From: Fasciolopsis buskii
Taxonomy: Eukaryota > Platyhelminthes > Trematoda > Plagiorchiida > Fasciolidae
DNA length: 64,000 nt
Reading direction: 5' to 3'
Assembly: GCA_008360955.1 (NCBI GenBank)
Contig: LUCM01011113.1
Span: 62,001-126,000, forward strand
Part shown: in pieces, positions 1 to 10,827 of the stretch
Numbering within the stretch: position 1 is the stretch's first letter
Layout: the number at the start of each line of letters is the position of its first letter
The notes under the pieces: generated by a model
What the model saw: only the letters and a program-made list of their open reading frames with translations
The model's database searches: none
Told to the model about the DNA's origin: nothing
Program-made: the position numbers and the translations under genes

Positions 1-9
1 GAGGTGACC

Positions 10-1046
10 TACGGATCTTGGATACTTCACGTATTAATAGTAGGAGATCAAATGTTTTCATGAAACACTTTCTGGATTAACAAAACTCCTGAATTGTACT
101 TTGGATGAGAGTGCTTTTTCCGTTAGTAAACGACACTGGTTGCACAGCCTATTCAAATCCTAGAGGTATATGTCCATTCTAGATACAAACAATCGTGAAA
201 GTAGTCATTAATCATTTGCTGTAAATAATTTCAGCTGAAAGTTCCGGGGGTTCGTACCCGTGAAGTAACAAACAAAATACAAGCACTTTAAAACTGTAAA
301 TTAAAAGGTGCCATGTTGAGCCTTCAGCTACTCATCATCATCAACACCATCATCGTTCAGCGTTAAACTGCAAGGTAAACTTCACTGGCCGCTGCCTTTT
401 CCCAGAGTTACACATTTTTATAAAAAGAGTGAATATCCAAAGGGAACAGGAAGTGAACCTACACAGGTGAGAAAAGATAAAATGTTGCTGCAGCCAACAC
501 ACGAAACACAGTCTAACTGTACAAACGCACGTGTTTTCAATCATTCTGATTCGATAGAAAATGACAACACGATCGCCACCGTTCACGGTTCACTGCCATA
601 TCCTTCAGTGTCTTCGGCCACCTAGTTGACGAGTCTTTCGGGCCCCAACCACGAAGACATGAGACACCTACTTTACCCACGTTCGCTGTACATTTTCTCA
701 TTCCATGTTGCCACGCCATCTGTTGGCCTCCACATGACTTCTTCCATTCCTTAGGCGGAACAAAATAGGGCACCATATAGCAGACGAGTGTTTGTCATAC
801 GCAACACGTGACCCAACCAGCGTAGTCTACTAAGTTTCATACGCTGAAACAAGCTATTCTCAAAAGTGGCACCCAATACCAAATTCCAAACCTCAATATT
901 ACTCACCCGGTCACTCCATCCAATCCTAGCCATACTACGTAAACATCGGTTGTCGAAAACCTCCAATCGACGAACATCGCCCACACGCATACTCCACGTC
1001 TCGCAACCGTACAACAGAACTGAACTGAACGCACTGCAGCACAGTA
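10..1046. repeat. Direct repeat A, copy 1 (likely assembly overlap)
   Basis: Every base I compared here is repeated at 1,048-2,084 with a constant offset of 1,038, and the two copies are separated only by the single N at 1,047. Both contain the same LINE 3' end. A real tandem duplication this clean and ending exactly at an N would be surprising. The simplest reading is that the end of one contig and the start of the next overlap by 1,037 bp and were joined with a nominal one-base gap instead of being merged. Confidence 0.9.
353..1046 (-). mobile_element. LINE 3' fragment (RTE-like endonuclease/RT family), RT C-terminus
   Basis: Reading leftwards from 1,046, one frame gives the RT C-terminal signature LLYGCETW, then RRLEVFDNRCLR and RLRWLGHVLRM. 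After a frameshift near 770-780 the protein continues as WKKSCGGQQM, RGWGPKDS and WRSCCHFLS and stops at 537. Bases 353-536 are the 3' untranslated part, shared with the copies near 18.0 kb and 55.8 kb. The fragment is 5'-truncated by the N at 1,047 and frameshifted, so it is a dead copy. The clade is called from memory of similar fluke LINEs and could be a related group. Confidence 0.85.
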
Positions 1047-1047
1047 N
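1047..1047. other. Single-base assembly gap
   Basis: An isolated N sits exactly at the junction of two identical 1,037-bp segments. It interrupts the LINE reading frame and most probably marks a scaffold join with an unresolved (negative-length) gap. Confidence 0.9.
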
Positions 1048-2084
1048 TACGGATCTTGGATACTTCACGTATTAATAGTAGGAGATCAAATGTTTTCATG
1101 AAACACTTTCTGGATTAACAAAACTCCTGAATTGTACTTTGGATGAGAGTGCTTTTTCCGTTAGTAAACGACACTGGTTGCACAGCCTATTCAAATCCTA
1201 GAGGTATATGTCCATTCTAGATACAAACAATCGTGAAAGTAGTCATTAATCATTTGCTGTAAATAATTTCAGCTGAAAGTTCCGGGGGTTCGTACCCGTG
1301 AAGTAACAAACAAAATACAAGCACTTTAAAACTGTAAATTAAAAGGTGCCATGTTGAGCCTTCAGCTACTCATCATCATCAACACCATCATCGTTCAGCG
1401 TTAAACTGCAAGGTAAACTTCACTGGCCGCTGCCTTTTCCCAGAGTTACACATTTTTATAAAAAGAGTGAATATCCAAAGGGAACAGGAAGTGAACCTAC
1501 ACAGGTGAGAAAAGATAAAATGTTGCTGCAGCCAACACACGAAACACAGTCTAACTGTACAAACGCACGTGTTTTCAATCATTCTGATTCGATAGAAAAT
1601 GACAACACGATCGCCACCGTTCACGGTTCACTGCCATATCCTTCAGTGTCTTCGGCCACCTAGTTGACGAGTCTTTCGGGCCCCAACCACGAAGACATGA
1701 GACACCTACTTTACCCACGTTCGCTGTACATTTTCTCATTCCATGTTGCCACGCCATCTGTTGGCCTCCACATGACTTCTTCCATTCCTTAGGCGGAACA
1801 AAATAGGGCACCATATAGCAGACGAGTGTTTGTCATACGCAACACGTGACCCAACCAGCGTAGTCTACTAAGTTTCATACGCTGAAACAAGCTATTCTCA
1901 AAAGTGGCACCCAATACCAAATTCCAAACCTCAATATTACTCACCCGGTCACTCCATCCAATCCTAGCCATACTACGTAAACATCGGTTGTCGAAAACCT
2001 CCAATCGACGAACATCGCCCACACGCATACTCCACGTCTCGCAACCGTACAACAGAACTGAACTGAACGCACTGCAGCACAGTA
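1048..2084. repeat. Direct repeat A, copy 2
   Basis: Same sequence as 10-1,046, beginning immediately after the N. To its right the sequence continues without a break (2,085 onward), so this copy carries the natural right flank, while copy 1 carries nine bases of left flank that differ. Confidence 0.9.
1391..2084 (-). mobile_element. LINE 3' fragment (duplicate of 353-1,046)
   Basis: Identical to the fragment at 353-1,046: RT C-terminus (LLYGCETW, RWLGHVLRM), then a frameshift, then the WRSCC tail and 3' untranslated region, all on the minus strand. Upstream on the minus strand (2,085-2,190) there is weaker similarity to the bases flanking the related copy at 18,550-18,600. The element may therefore extend slightly further with decayed sequence. 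Probably one genomic locus present twice in the assembly. Confidence 0.85.
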
Positions 2085-2618
2085 CACAGTACATGACCTT
2101 TCAACTTCAGTTAAATATCAGGCCACAAGTTCTTCAATCCAGCGTAAGCTGCCCGAGCCCTTCATCTACCGGTATCTCAGGGCCGATGTGTATGCACGGA
2201 TTAATAAGACAATTGAGAACTTTTTAAGCATTGACTAATTATCTTGATCGATACGGAATGGAAGTGGACAGAAAGCCCTAATATAATGGTGCCCTAGAAT
2301 ATACTCTTATATCCGGATCCTGGTTTATTTGATGCTGTACTTACAGTGACGTCTATTTTTAATCGTAATTTATTTTGTCGCTTGCCTGCTTGCAGTCCAA
2401 ATTCCGTTATACATACATGAGTCAGCTGGTCACCGATGTTTTCCCGTCAACCGGCACGGCAGAAGATCACCGAATTTGAAGATCGGTTAGTTCAAGTGCA
2501 CTATAATTTGATCACGAAGAGACATAAATTGAATGGCTAGATTGTTGTACTGTATTCAGAATCGATATTGGAAAAGTATGCCTTAAATAGTGAAAATAAA
2601 CCTCATCGGTAGGGTTAC
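2085..2618. other. No gene seen (decayed LINE flank, then intron/intergenic)
   Basis: The first 100 bases resemble the flank of another LINE copy. The rest has stops in all frames and no convincing splice-bounded exon. It would be intron, or sequence 3' to gene M, because the exon ending at 2,619 finishes mid-codon and needs another exon to the left. Confidence 0.5.
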
Positions 2619-3013
2619 CTGAGTGTGAGGGTTCCATCACAAGAATAGGCCAACCAGTTGCAAAAGGGCCTGGTTGGTTCCACGATCTGTGTTCGGTTGG
2701 ACTTCACAGCTTTTGTGCTGCGACGTAATAATGGAATGAGTTCTTCCAGAGAGATTTCTGTTGGCGTCTTTCGTGCAAATCTAATCGCCGAAGGGATTCC
2801 CATTAGTCGAGCCACGATCCGCTCCAGAGCTTCGGCTACTGCCAAAGCGGATAGGAGCATAAAATGTCGACTCGCATCTCTCATTGCGGTATGTTCATCC
2901 AGGTTGCAAAGGAAGTCATCTTTAGTGGTTCGGCGTATCTCGTAACTGATTCCTGGGTGCAACTGGCGAAATTGCAAAACTGAACGATTCGCCTGTGCAG
3001 CAATACAACGAAC
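2619..3013 (-). CDS. Gene M exon 19 (unknown protein)
   Basis: Minus-strand exon bounded by a strong acceptor (pyrimidine run ending TTTTTCAG at 3,014) and a donor CAG/GTAACC at 2,614-2,621. It starts in phase 0 and ends in phase 2, so another exon must follow to the left. It encodes about 131 residues beginning VRCIAAQANRS, with a helical, Leu/Ala-rich middle (LLSALAVAEALERIVARLMG) and a Cys/Trp-containing end. The same frame stays open to 3,161, where a second possible acceptor lies, but phase 0 at 3,013 is what exon 18 requires. No family recognised. Confidence 0.68.
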
Positions 3014-4101
3014 CTGAAAAATTAGTTTGCACATGGATTCGGTCTTTTCTCCACTGCACGGTCCACCTTTTTGTATCCACTTGGTCAGTTTGTTGTAACT
3101 AATGCTGCACGAGTTAGATAGACGGCAAAACTGAAGGGCTTCCAGTTGGTTTAGCAACTCACTAGGCAGAATTAAACAGAGAAAATAAAGGCGAGATTTA
3201 TTTAGTATTATCACGTGAAGGTTACAGCTTGGGGTAGGCGAAGTGACTTCGCACTTCACTAACAGACTTTATAACTAGGTTACTAATAGGGCATGCGATC
3301 AATAAATCATAGAAAGCGATGGTTGAGTAGTTATTGAGGACGAGGACGACTCATAGGTAGGATCAACGCATAGGATGAGTAACTGAAAGAAGCTGAATTA
3401 TTATTATTGGATCCAAATGGGTATCACTAGAGTGACATGGACCATTTTGACGCTAATGTCAAGGCTAGTAGCTGCACACTAACGTTGTGGATGTAACTGA
3501 CCCAAACAAAGACTAAAAGACCAAAATTAAATAGACGTTGATACTAAGTTGAGTCCGCCGACTTTCGGTTTCCGACAACGGAATGCCCAGATCGTCCTGT
3601 TTTACGCATCCTATTAATTTAATAGATATTCGATTTCTCTAAACCAATCATTTTTGGGCATCATCTCTTTCTTTCTTGTTGTACTTCCACGTCATCATTA
3701 ATCTCATAGTGCACCTATGGACGCGCTGTAAGGTAAATGACAGCGGTCCTGTCTTTGCACTGCATGCTGCCTAAGCGCTGTCGCGAGGGGGAATCGGTGC
3801 CAGCCGTTTGACAATCAGACAAAATCGATTTACCAAATTGGACGGACTCATTTGCATGTTACTCAGGACAGCATGTACAAATCGCATGACAAAAGGCAGG
3901 ATAATGGTGTCCGGACCTAACTAGTAAGATTTACTAGGATCCATAGGTTTAAAATTATTCGCTTACGGAATATTTCTTCTAAGCGGTCTGGTAAATTCTG
4001 GTACAGTCACCAATCCAGAGTGTAATAGGGATTCTCAGCATCAGTCACAATAAGCTTCGTGACTTGGACGGAATTTGACCGATAAGTTTGACCATCCTTA
4101 C
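3014..4101. other. Intron between gene M exons 19 and 18
   Basis: About 1.1 kb without other supported coding. The open frame of exon 19 extends to about 3,259, but this extension does not fit the phase of exon 18. The remainder shows no repeat I recognise. Confidence 0.45.
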
Positions 4102-4291
4102 CGGTTTGATGGACAGTATGGGTGAATCACCACTTTTGTAACCGAGATGCCGGCAATAGTTACTCAATCTTTTAGTGGCTACTCTGCCCGTGAGATACGG
4201 AATTAGGACGATTTCTGAACTAGTCAACCGAGAGTGAACGAGAATGAAAGGATGTAAGCGGAGCATGGATATGGATTGTGGAAACTCATCA
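4102..4291 (-). CDS. Gene M exon 18 (unknown protein)
   Basis: Minus-strand exon with acceptor TTTTCTAATAG (4,292-4,302) and donor CCG/GTAAGG (ending at 4,096). The single leading base completes an Asp codon with exon 17 (phase 2 in), and the exon ends in phase 0, matching exon 19. It encodes about 63 residues (DEFPQSISMLRLHPFILVHS, then a basic stretch ending SILSIKP-like), with hydrophobic periodicity suggesting a folded domain. No motif that names a family was seen. Confidence 0.65.
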
Positions 4292-5202
4292 CTATTAGAA
4301 AATCGAAATAACGTTGCCATTAATTGAAGCAAATTCATTCGGTCATCTCGATCGTGATTCGAATCCCGCCAGGCATAGTCAAATAATAGCAGTCGAATGG
4401 CCTCTAGACATTTAACGCAGCTGTCGTTTATGTGCCAAAATCAAGCTGATTATATTAGGTTTGTTAAGGTCAAATAAGACCAGTTGGCCACCAACCCCTC
4501 GGACTCATTGTCTATTCCTCGGTCTTCACTACCACCAATGCTTCCAACTCACCTCCGAGCGTGTCACAGAAATCAGACCACGTCGACTGTGTCCCAAAAC
4601 TATGACAAATGGCCAACTTCCACCTTTTTCTTCCATTTAAAGCGGTTATATTCCCACCTCGCGTTTGACTGACCTACTACCAAGGAGATTTGTCAGCCTA
4701 CCCTGTTTCCCAGACCTAATCCGACCTTGTTATGTGGGAACTAATCGTATGAAACCGAGGTGGTTTTGAATTCCTAGCCTCAATTTGCAACAGCCAATTA
4801 GGGCTTGGTATAAAATGCCGTTATCGTGTGTGTTCGTGCGTGTAGGGTCAAGTTACAGTGAAGTTTTATGGACCAAATTTCATTGATTTCCTGGCAGCAG
4901 TGAAATTTGCTTGCAGCCTGTATATGCACAATGCGGTGTTTCATACAGTACGTGCTATTCACTGCCCTGATTAACACTTAAAGTCAACAATTGTAATGCC
5001 CACCATTGTTTGTGCCAACTCTAAACGACTTATATTTTGTGCAGCCAAGCATCTACTTTGATAAATCCTCGATCTGAAACCCACGTAAATATTGATCCAT
5101 TTGCATAAACATCTCCCACATGAACGTATCAGCGAAACAAAATGCTTTTAAAACGAATCCACAGTGTTTGACCACTTACTTGTGTTGCCGACTGGTTCGC
5201 AG
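4292..5202. other. Intronic sequence, no supported gene
   Basis: A Ser/Thr-rich plus-strand open frame at 4,484-4,672 exists but has no good acceptor and only a weak donor. No repeat signature recognised. Confidence 0.4.
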
Positions 5203-5274
5203 TCTGGAGCTAATCCATTCGATCGTTTCCAGAAAAAGCATGACCGGATTGATGTTGTTCCATCCTGCAAGACA
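5203..5274 (+). CDS. Gene P1 exon candidate 1
   Basis: Plus-strand 72-bp open segment with acceptor TTCGCAG at 5,202 preceded by pyrimidines and a donor ACA/GTATGA at 5,275. It is phase 0 at both ends and encodes 24 mostly polar residues (SGANPFDRFQKKHDRIDVVP...). It joins in phase with the exon at 6,578. It lies inside the gene M intron between exons 18 and 17 but on the opposite strand. Function unknown. Confidence 0.5.
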
Positions 5275-5343
5275 GTATGAAACGTTTTGGTGTGAAAACG
5301 ATCCCTAATATCGAGATATTTTAACATTACCTTTGTTGCTAAC

Positions 5344-5513
5344 CTCGTACTGCCAAATTCCGGAAAGTTTGTCCTTCAGTCAACACGAGCTCAGAAAGGG
5401 CTGCACACTTCACGGCTAAATGTCTGTTAATTTGGATACGTGTCGTCATCATAGCATTTTTATCATGTGATAAGTACACATATCCCAGGCTACCAAGTGC
5501 CTTCAAAAACATG
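5344..5513 (-). CDS. Possible minus-strand exon, not fitted to gene M
   Basis: A minus-strand frame encodes a protein-like segment (TRIQINRHLAVKCAALSELV) ending at a possible donor CGAG/GTTAGC. Several acceptors are possible near 5,513. Its end phase (1) does not match exon 18 (needs phase 2), so it is either an exon of an alternative form with a missing partner, or chance. Only 70 bp separate it from the plus-strand exon at 5,203-5,274. Confidence 0.3.
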
Positions 5514-6577
5514 CTTGAGAGTCTCACCTTCTCAAGAAATACCAACATGAGGTTCGAACCTCAAATCAGAGTATGAGCGCATACAATGACTACTGGTATC
5601 ATTCGTCAACATATCGTTCATGAGAGACCAATGCAGATAAGTCTCGGTTGCTGAGCTTACCCACGTGCACCCATGTGCAAAGTATTAGTGCTGGCTTACA
5701 TGGAAGAAAAATAAATGCCACTTCAACTGACAACCCGATGATAGAAACTAAAGATGAACTTGAGTTGCCTTCACATTACATTACTCGAGTATAACAATAA
5801 TATAATGCTTTTGATGAAATAGAAACAAACATACTGACGTCAAGCCACGATCTGCTAATATTAGCTGTTCAAAGTCACACACATCGAGGTTAGTTATTGG
5901 ATTTACTTAGCCGCACAATAACAGGATGGCTACAGAATGATCATTTCAATGTATTGTAATTATTTTGGGGGAACAAAATCTTTTTCGATGTGAGTTGCAG
6001 CACATTGCGATTGGTTATCAGATGTTTCACAATTCACCAGCAACACCGAAATCATCATTGGAAACCACACAGACAGTGTACTGCAGCTTTATTTTATTTG
6101 AAATCATCGACAACGCATATTGAACAGGTTCGAAATACAGTTTGATCTCCTGCTAATGACGTTGATCATTTGGTCAGGCTTTGCGGGACCTCTTCACGCT
6201 TTTGTAGTATGCAGTCTTCTTATGGAAAATCCAATGTCACTGGAATAGACTGACAGCGGTCTGTGACCGCACAAAACCGGTGATGGATAGATACTGCTTC
6301 ATGCGACAATGAATCTGCACAAACCAATGAGAACTAGCCTGAGTGACAATAGCTCATTCGCTTTCGTTCTGCCCAATGTGGTGCCCCAGTTTGGGGACGA
6401 TGGGTCTTTATTGTTGATGATTGCTAATACGTAAGATGAAACAGTAGTACAGTGATTATAACGGTTTCCAAAAGTCGCTTAAACCCCGACCCCACGTCTG
6501 CACAATGTATCCCTTGAATTCTTTGCTGGTCATTTAATCTAAATTCCGCGCCAGACTATCCATATTCTTGCCTGGAG
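5514..6577. other. No gene seen
   Basis: All frames are broken. The segment is AT-rich, with no repeat signature recognised. It would be intron of both gene M (minus) and gene P1 (plus). Confidence 0.4.
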
Positions 6578-6770
6578 CAAATTAACGAGACGATTCGGCT
6601 TCGGATGCCAAGATATGATGTCGTGCAATGTGGCATAAGTCGTTCCAACATAGTTTGCCATGTACAATCAAATCTCCAACCACGGATCCTGATGGATTTG
6701 TTCCGTTGGGATACTTCAGCTGAATGCCAACAAAAGCGAAACAGCATAACATTGGTGGTTTCGCGATTTG
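6578..6770 (+). CDS. Gene P1 exon candidate 2
   Basis: Plus-strand exon of 193 bp with acceptor TTGCCTGGAG (6,568-6,577) and a consensus donor TTTG/GTGAGT at 6,771. Phase 0 in, phase 1 out. It encodes about 64 residues: QINETIRLRMPRYDVVQCG, SNIVCHVQSNLQPRILMDLF and LVVSRF. The alternation of hydrophobic and polar residues looks like a folded beta-rich domain. It follows exon 1 in phase and precedes 10,502 in phase. The overlapping minus-strand frame is a shadow. No family recognised. Confidence 0.62.
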
Positions 6771-6865
6771 GTGAGTGGTGTGTAAGTTTTATCTGATGAA
6801 TTACTTCATTGTCAAAAGCTACTACCCTAAATTTTGAGCGTCTTACGTCATTCCGGCTTTGAATG

Positions 6866-6963
6866 GTGATAATGACGATGATGATGATGATAATAATAAT
6901 AATAAGTGTGATTGTAATTATGATTGCGGCTATTATTATTGTTATTATTATTATTATTAGTAC
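6866..6963. repeat. Trinucleotide microsatellite (GAT/AAT/ATT)
   Basis: Interrupted runs of GAT, AAT and ATT triplets, with a short non-repetitive centre. A minus-strand frame here reads as runs of Asn, Tyr and His, which is an artefact of the repeat and not a gene. Confidence 0.9.
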
Positions 6964-7232
6964 AGTGATAACGATGATGAAGTATCGCAGTTTTTAGCTG
7001 AGTTTTGGCGATTCCCAAAGCATGGTAGTCTGTTCCCCTTGGTCTGCCTGCTGGGGCGCAGCAGCTGACCCGTGTGTATAGATAGGTTATCCTCAGGTGG
7101 CCAAACCACAACGAAAACTTTGCACACGACCTACAAGGTTTGGCAACTTGGTGATTTAATGGAACAATTCACCATGTGAAACAAACGCTCAATTCGCCAT
7201 TAAAAAACCATGGAAGCACTTCATAGATTTTG

Positions 7233-8349
7233 ATTGTAAAACTTGCCTTGAGAAAGACTACCCACGGTAGTCGAAACGTTGGCGCATTACATCTACCAAC
7301 AACGCTGTGTTATTAATATTATATCATTCACAATAAAAACCAATACATGGCGCATCGATTTTTCGATACACTCCTTACGTCGTTTGGTCCGGATATACAC
7401 TTCATAGCTACTTCATACTTTTTAGGACCCGTATGCCGTTCATATCCACCGCGCCCGAACTAGGACGGGAACTGAAGACGAACGATTCTGAGTCGCACGT
7501 CTTAGCCATCAAGCTACTGAGCACGGTTTCAACCGTTTGTTCAATTTCACCACATGATGATGTTGCACACATCCGTCACTGATTTGCACGGCCAAGGACC
7601 GCTAGGTCATGGCAACCGACCCCTACCGATAGATGCCTTCTCTGCAGGTAGCCAAGTACGGCGAAGGCTTTGGAGATGACTTGCAGACCTTGGCTATTTG
7701 GTAGTTTTTCATGAAGTAATTCGCCATTTGATATCAACTTGGTGATTGTTAGTAGTGGGGAGTTGGGTGACTTCCGAAATAATTCATCACCTGATACAAA
7801 CGGTGAACCCAGCAATAAGAAACCGTAAGAGTACGGTTGCACCGTCAGCAGTGCTAATGGTTTGATTTTCTGCCTAACTGTTTACACTTATCCTCAAGCA
7901 GAAATCTATGACCAGGAAGCCAATTTCCTCCAGCTGAATGCTCATAAATCACCGCACTCGATTCGCAATATTTGCTGCTTCGGAAGACAGCGAACCACGT
8001 AATCGCCACGTCGATTGTAACTTCGATCGTGTGCAGTCCAACATCCCTATCACTCTGTGCTGTGGGTTAGTTTTATGTTATGCTTTGTACTTTTCTTTTT
8101 ATTCATTAACTGCTTATAATCGCTATGGTTTGACAGTCGCGTGACCCACGTCTCTTCTTAAACCATACCGAGATTTTTCAACTGTGAGGTCCGCAGATGT
8201 CATTCACCCGAAAATTGGAATTGGGATAATCCTATTGCTGACGACAGTTTGTGTCGGCATTTTCGTGCTATACAAAACATGAATAAAGTTAGTAAATATC
8301 ACCACATTTTCATGTTACTCACGTTATTGCCGGGACGTTTTTGACTTAT
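7233..8349. repeat. Direct repeat B, copy 1 (likely assembly overlap)
   Basis: These 1,117 bases recur at 8,449-9,565 (offset 1,216) with no difference found, and this copy ends exactly at the N at 8,350. The repeat begins with a motif resembling the 3' end of Penelope-like or other retroelements: a perfect 7-bp hairpin GACTACC-CAC-GGTAGTC followed by GAAACGTTGG. The rest of the repeat has no recognised coding content. Confidence 0.88.
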
Positions 8350-8350
8350 N
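8350..8350. other. Single-base assembly gap
   Basis: Isolated N at the right end of repeat B copy 1. The next 98 bases (8,351-8,448) are not found at the left flank of copy 1, so the two contig ends disagree outside the shared 1,117 bp. Confidence 0.9.
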
Positions 8351-8448
8351 GTGACTAATCTGAGATTTCCATAGAGAATAGACGAAGTTAAGGCACGACA
8401 AGCATGAAGAAATATGCACGATAGGAAACATCGAATGCTCCGAAAGTT

Positions 8449-9565
8449 ATTGTAAAACTTGCCTTGAGAAAGACTACCCACGGTAGTCGAAACGTTGGCG
8501 CATTACATCTACCAACAACGCTGTGTTATTAATATTATATCATTCACAATAAAAACCAATACATGGCGCATCGATTTTTCGATACACTCCTTACGTCGTT
8601 TGGTCCGGATATACACTTCATAGCTACTTCATACTTTTTAGGACCCGTATGCCGTTCATATCCACCGCGCCCGAACTAGGACGGGAACTGAAGACGAACG
8701 ATTCTGAGTCGCACGTCTTAGCCATCAAGCTACTGAGCACGGTTTCAACCGTTTGTTCAATTTCACCACATGATGATGTTGCACACATCCGTCACTGATT
8801 TGCACGGCCAAGGACCGCTAGGTCATGGCAACCGACCCCTACCGATAGATGCCTTCTCTGCAGGTAGCCAAGTACGGCGAAGGCTTTGGAGATGACTTGC
8901 AGACCTTGGCTATTTGGTAGTTTTTCATGAAGTAATTCGCCATTTGATATCAACTTGGTGATTGTTAGTAGTGGGGAGTTGGGTGACTTCCGAAATAATT
9001 CATCACCTGATACAAACGGTGAACCCAGCAATAAGAAACCGTAAGAGTACGGTTGCACCGTCAGCAGTGCTAATGGTTTGATTTTCTGCCTAACTGTTTA
9101 CACTTATCCTCAAGCAGAAATCTATGACCAGGAAGCCAATTTCCTCCAGCTGAATGCTCATAAATCACCGCACTCGATTCGCAATATTTGCTGCTTCGGA
9201 AGACAGCGAACCACGTAATCGCCACGTCGATTGTAACTTCGATCGTGTGCAGTCCAACATCCCTATCACTCTGTGCTGTGGGTTAGTTTTATGTTATGCT
9301 TTGTACTTTTCTTTTTATTCATTAACTGCTTATAATCGCTATGGTTTGACAGTCGCGTGACCCACGTCTCTTCTTAAACCATACCGAGATTTTTCAACTG
9401 TGAGGTCCGCAGATGTCATTCACCCGAAAATTGGAATTGGGATAATCCTATTGCTGACGACAGTTTGTGTCGGCATTTTCGTGCTATACAAAACATGAAT
9501 AAAGTTAGTAAATATCACCACATTTTCATGTTACTCACGTTATTGCCGGGACGTTTTTGACTTAT
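8449..9565. repeat. Direct repeat B, copy 2
   Basis: Same sequence as 7,233-8,349, continuing naturally into 9,566 onward. A single genomic locus represented twice is more likely than a young perfect duplication, but a true duplication with a 98-bp spacer is not excluded. Confidence 0.88.
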
Positions 9566-10501
9566 AGATTGTGAATTTCGGCCGAGCTAGTTACTGCATC
9601 TTTCAGTATGACCTTTTGTGTCAAATGCATTATTGGCAGTTTTCGGTCGACTATGCCTCCGCTCCCTGATAGATTCGATTTTTTTCACTTTTGTATTAAC
9701 CACCCTAGTAACCGGTTGAGATTACAAAATTCTGGTTAGATTTCTCACTCTCGTTAACCGCATGAACGACGGCAGCTGGTCGACCTCGGTGAACTACACC
9801 ATCTATTATGAAGCAGGTGTAGAAAGGCACCAGCCTCCTTCTACCATCGACACTTGGTAATCGGTTGTTGATTAACGATCGATAACCGGCGGTAGTAAAA
9901 CATTGGTCTCCGTTGAGACCTCCAAAAACGACGAGGATCTCATGGACCACAGTTTATCTGGACCCATTTCACCTAATGCAGGACAGGCCCCAGCGAACTC
10001 TCGTTTCGCATGCCAGGGAACACTAATCCGATCACATGGTAAAACAAACCACAGAATTAAATCAATAAAGTGTCGCATTCCTTTTTAAAAGCACTGTTTC
10101 TCTAACCGTTACAAGACGCGTTACATGAAACCAAGTGAACAAGTTTGGTCAATTCATGGGATTGAGAATACGTGCGCCGGCAACTTATATACTACTCATG
10201 GAAAAATGCAAATTGTTCTGTTTCTATCTCGTCCCTTGGAAGAAAAATAAACATAATCACTTTAAACAACCATGATCATTTCGCTTGATGGAAACGGCGG
10301 TATCATCATGTGAAGACTGTTTTTCGCCCTATATCAGAATCCTGAAGCAGCATGCGTTGCCATATTTTCTGATGAAAACTGGGAGCAGATTTTTACCGGA
10401 AGTAGTGGAAAAATGGAGCGATTTATCTCGATATCGAAACTTTTCTTCCAACCGCCCATGCTTGAGGTCCTTTCGACGTTCGATCGGGCAATTTGCTTTA
10501 G
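9566..10501. other. No supported gene
   Basis: Minus-strand open frames at 9,705-9,950 and 9,872-10,078 overlap and have no splice-site support; they may be a decayed repeat. The plus-strand frame starting at 10,285 runs into the exon candidate at 10,502 and could be partly coding. Confidence 0.35.
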
Positions 10502-10613
10502 TGCCGCATCTCCTAATCAATATTGGAACCATTGCAATCCGAATACTGCCGTCTACCGCTTCCCGATTCGGCAAAAATGTTATCAGCATAGCCACTGTCT
10601 GTCGCTTTCTACG
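10502..10613 (+). CDS. Gene P1 exon candidate 3
   Basis: Acceptor TTTGCTTTAG at 10,501 and donor CTACG/GTAATA at 10,614. In the frame demanded by the preceding P1 exon (phase 1 in, phase 2 out) it encodes a hydrophobic stretch (PHLLINIGTIAIRIL) followed by a basic segment, which could be a membrane-spanning or buried helix. Another frame is also open, but only this one joins in phase to both 6,578-6,770 and 10,753-10,827. The frame is open upstream to 10,285, so the true start may be earlier. Confidence 0.42.
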
Positions 10614-10752
10614 GTAATACGAAAAGGTTCGTGTGGGAAAAATGGAAAGACTTTAGAAACTACAACTTTTTAAGAGTGTCACTGATGGTTTTCAAAATTT
10701 TGCGAATAGTTTGCAAACTAAACAATCATACCTTTTTCGAAATCTTCCATAG

Positions 10753-10827
10753 AGAACTGAATCGTTGTCATGAGTGCGTGTTTCCCATCTGGGCGCCGAT
10801 CTATGGAAGAAATAGGGGAACAACTAG
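10753..10827 (+). CDS. Gene P1 exon candidate 4
   Basis: A 75-bp exon with an excellent acceptor (pyrimidine-rich, ending CTTCCATAG at 10,752) and a consensus donor ACTAG/GTAAGA at 10,828. Two of its three frames contain a stop. The only open one is phase 2 in/phase 2 out, which is what exon candidate 3 needs. It encodes ELNRCHECVFPIWAPIYG and a basic tail. The Cys-x-x-Cys pair is noted but is too little to call a zinc site. Confidence 0.5.

Noticed and set aside
751..1068. LINE frame read through the N at 1,047
   Set aside because: The last residues cross an assembly gap and are artefactual; only the part up to 1,046 is used.
2658..2945. Plus-strand frame opposite gene M exon 19
   Set aside because: Lacks splice sites and is explained as a shadow of the better-supported minus exon.
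6556..6747. Minus-strand frame opposite the P1 exon at 6,578
   Set aside because: No acceptor or donor; the plus strand has a consensus GTGAGT donor.
6848..7111. Minus-strand frame rich in Asn, Tyr and His
   Set aside because: It is the translation of a GAT/AAT microsatellite, not a gene.
8299..8481. Possible minus exon spanning the N at 8,350 (donor AAC/GTGAGT)
   Set aside because: It is built across an assembly junction and has the wrong phase for gene M.
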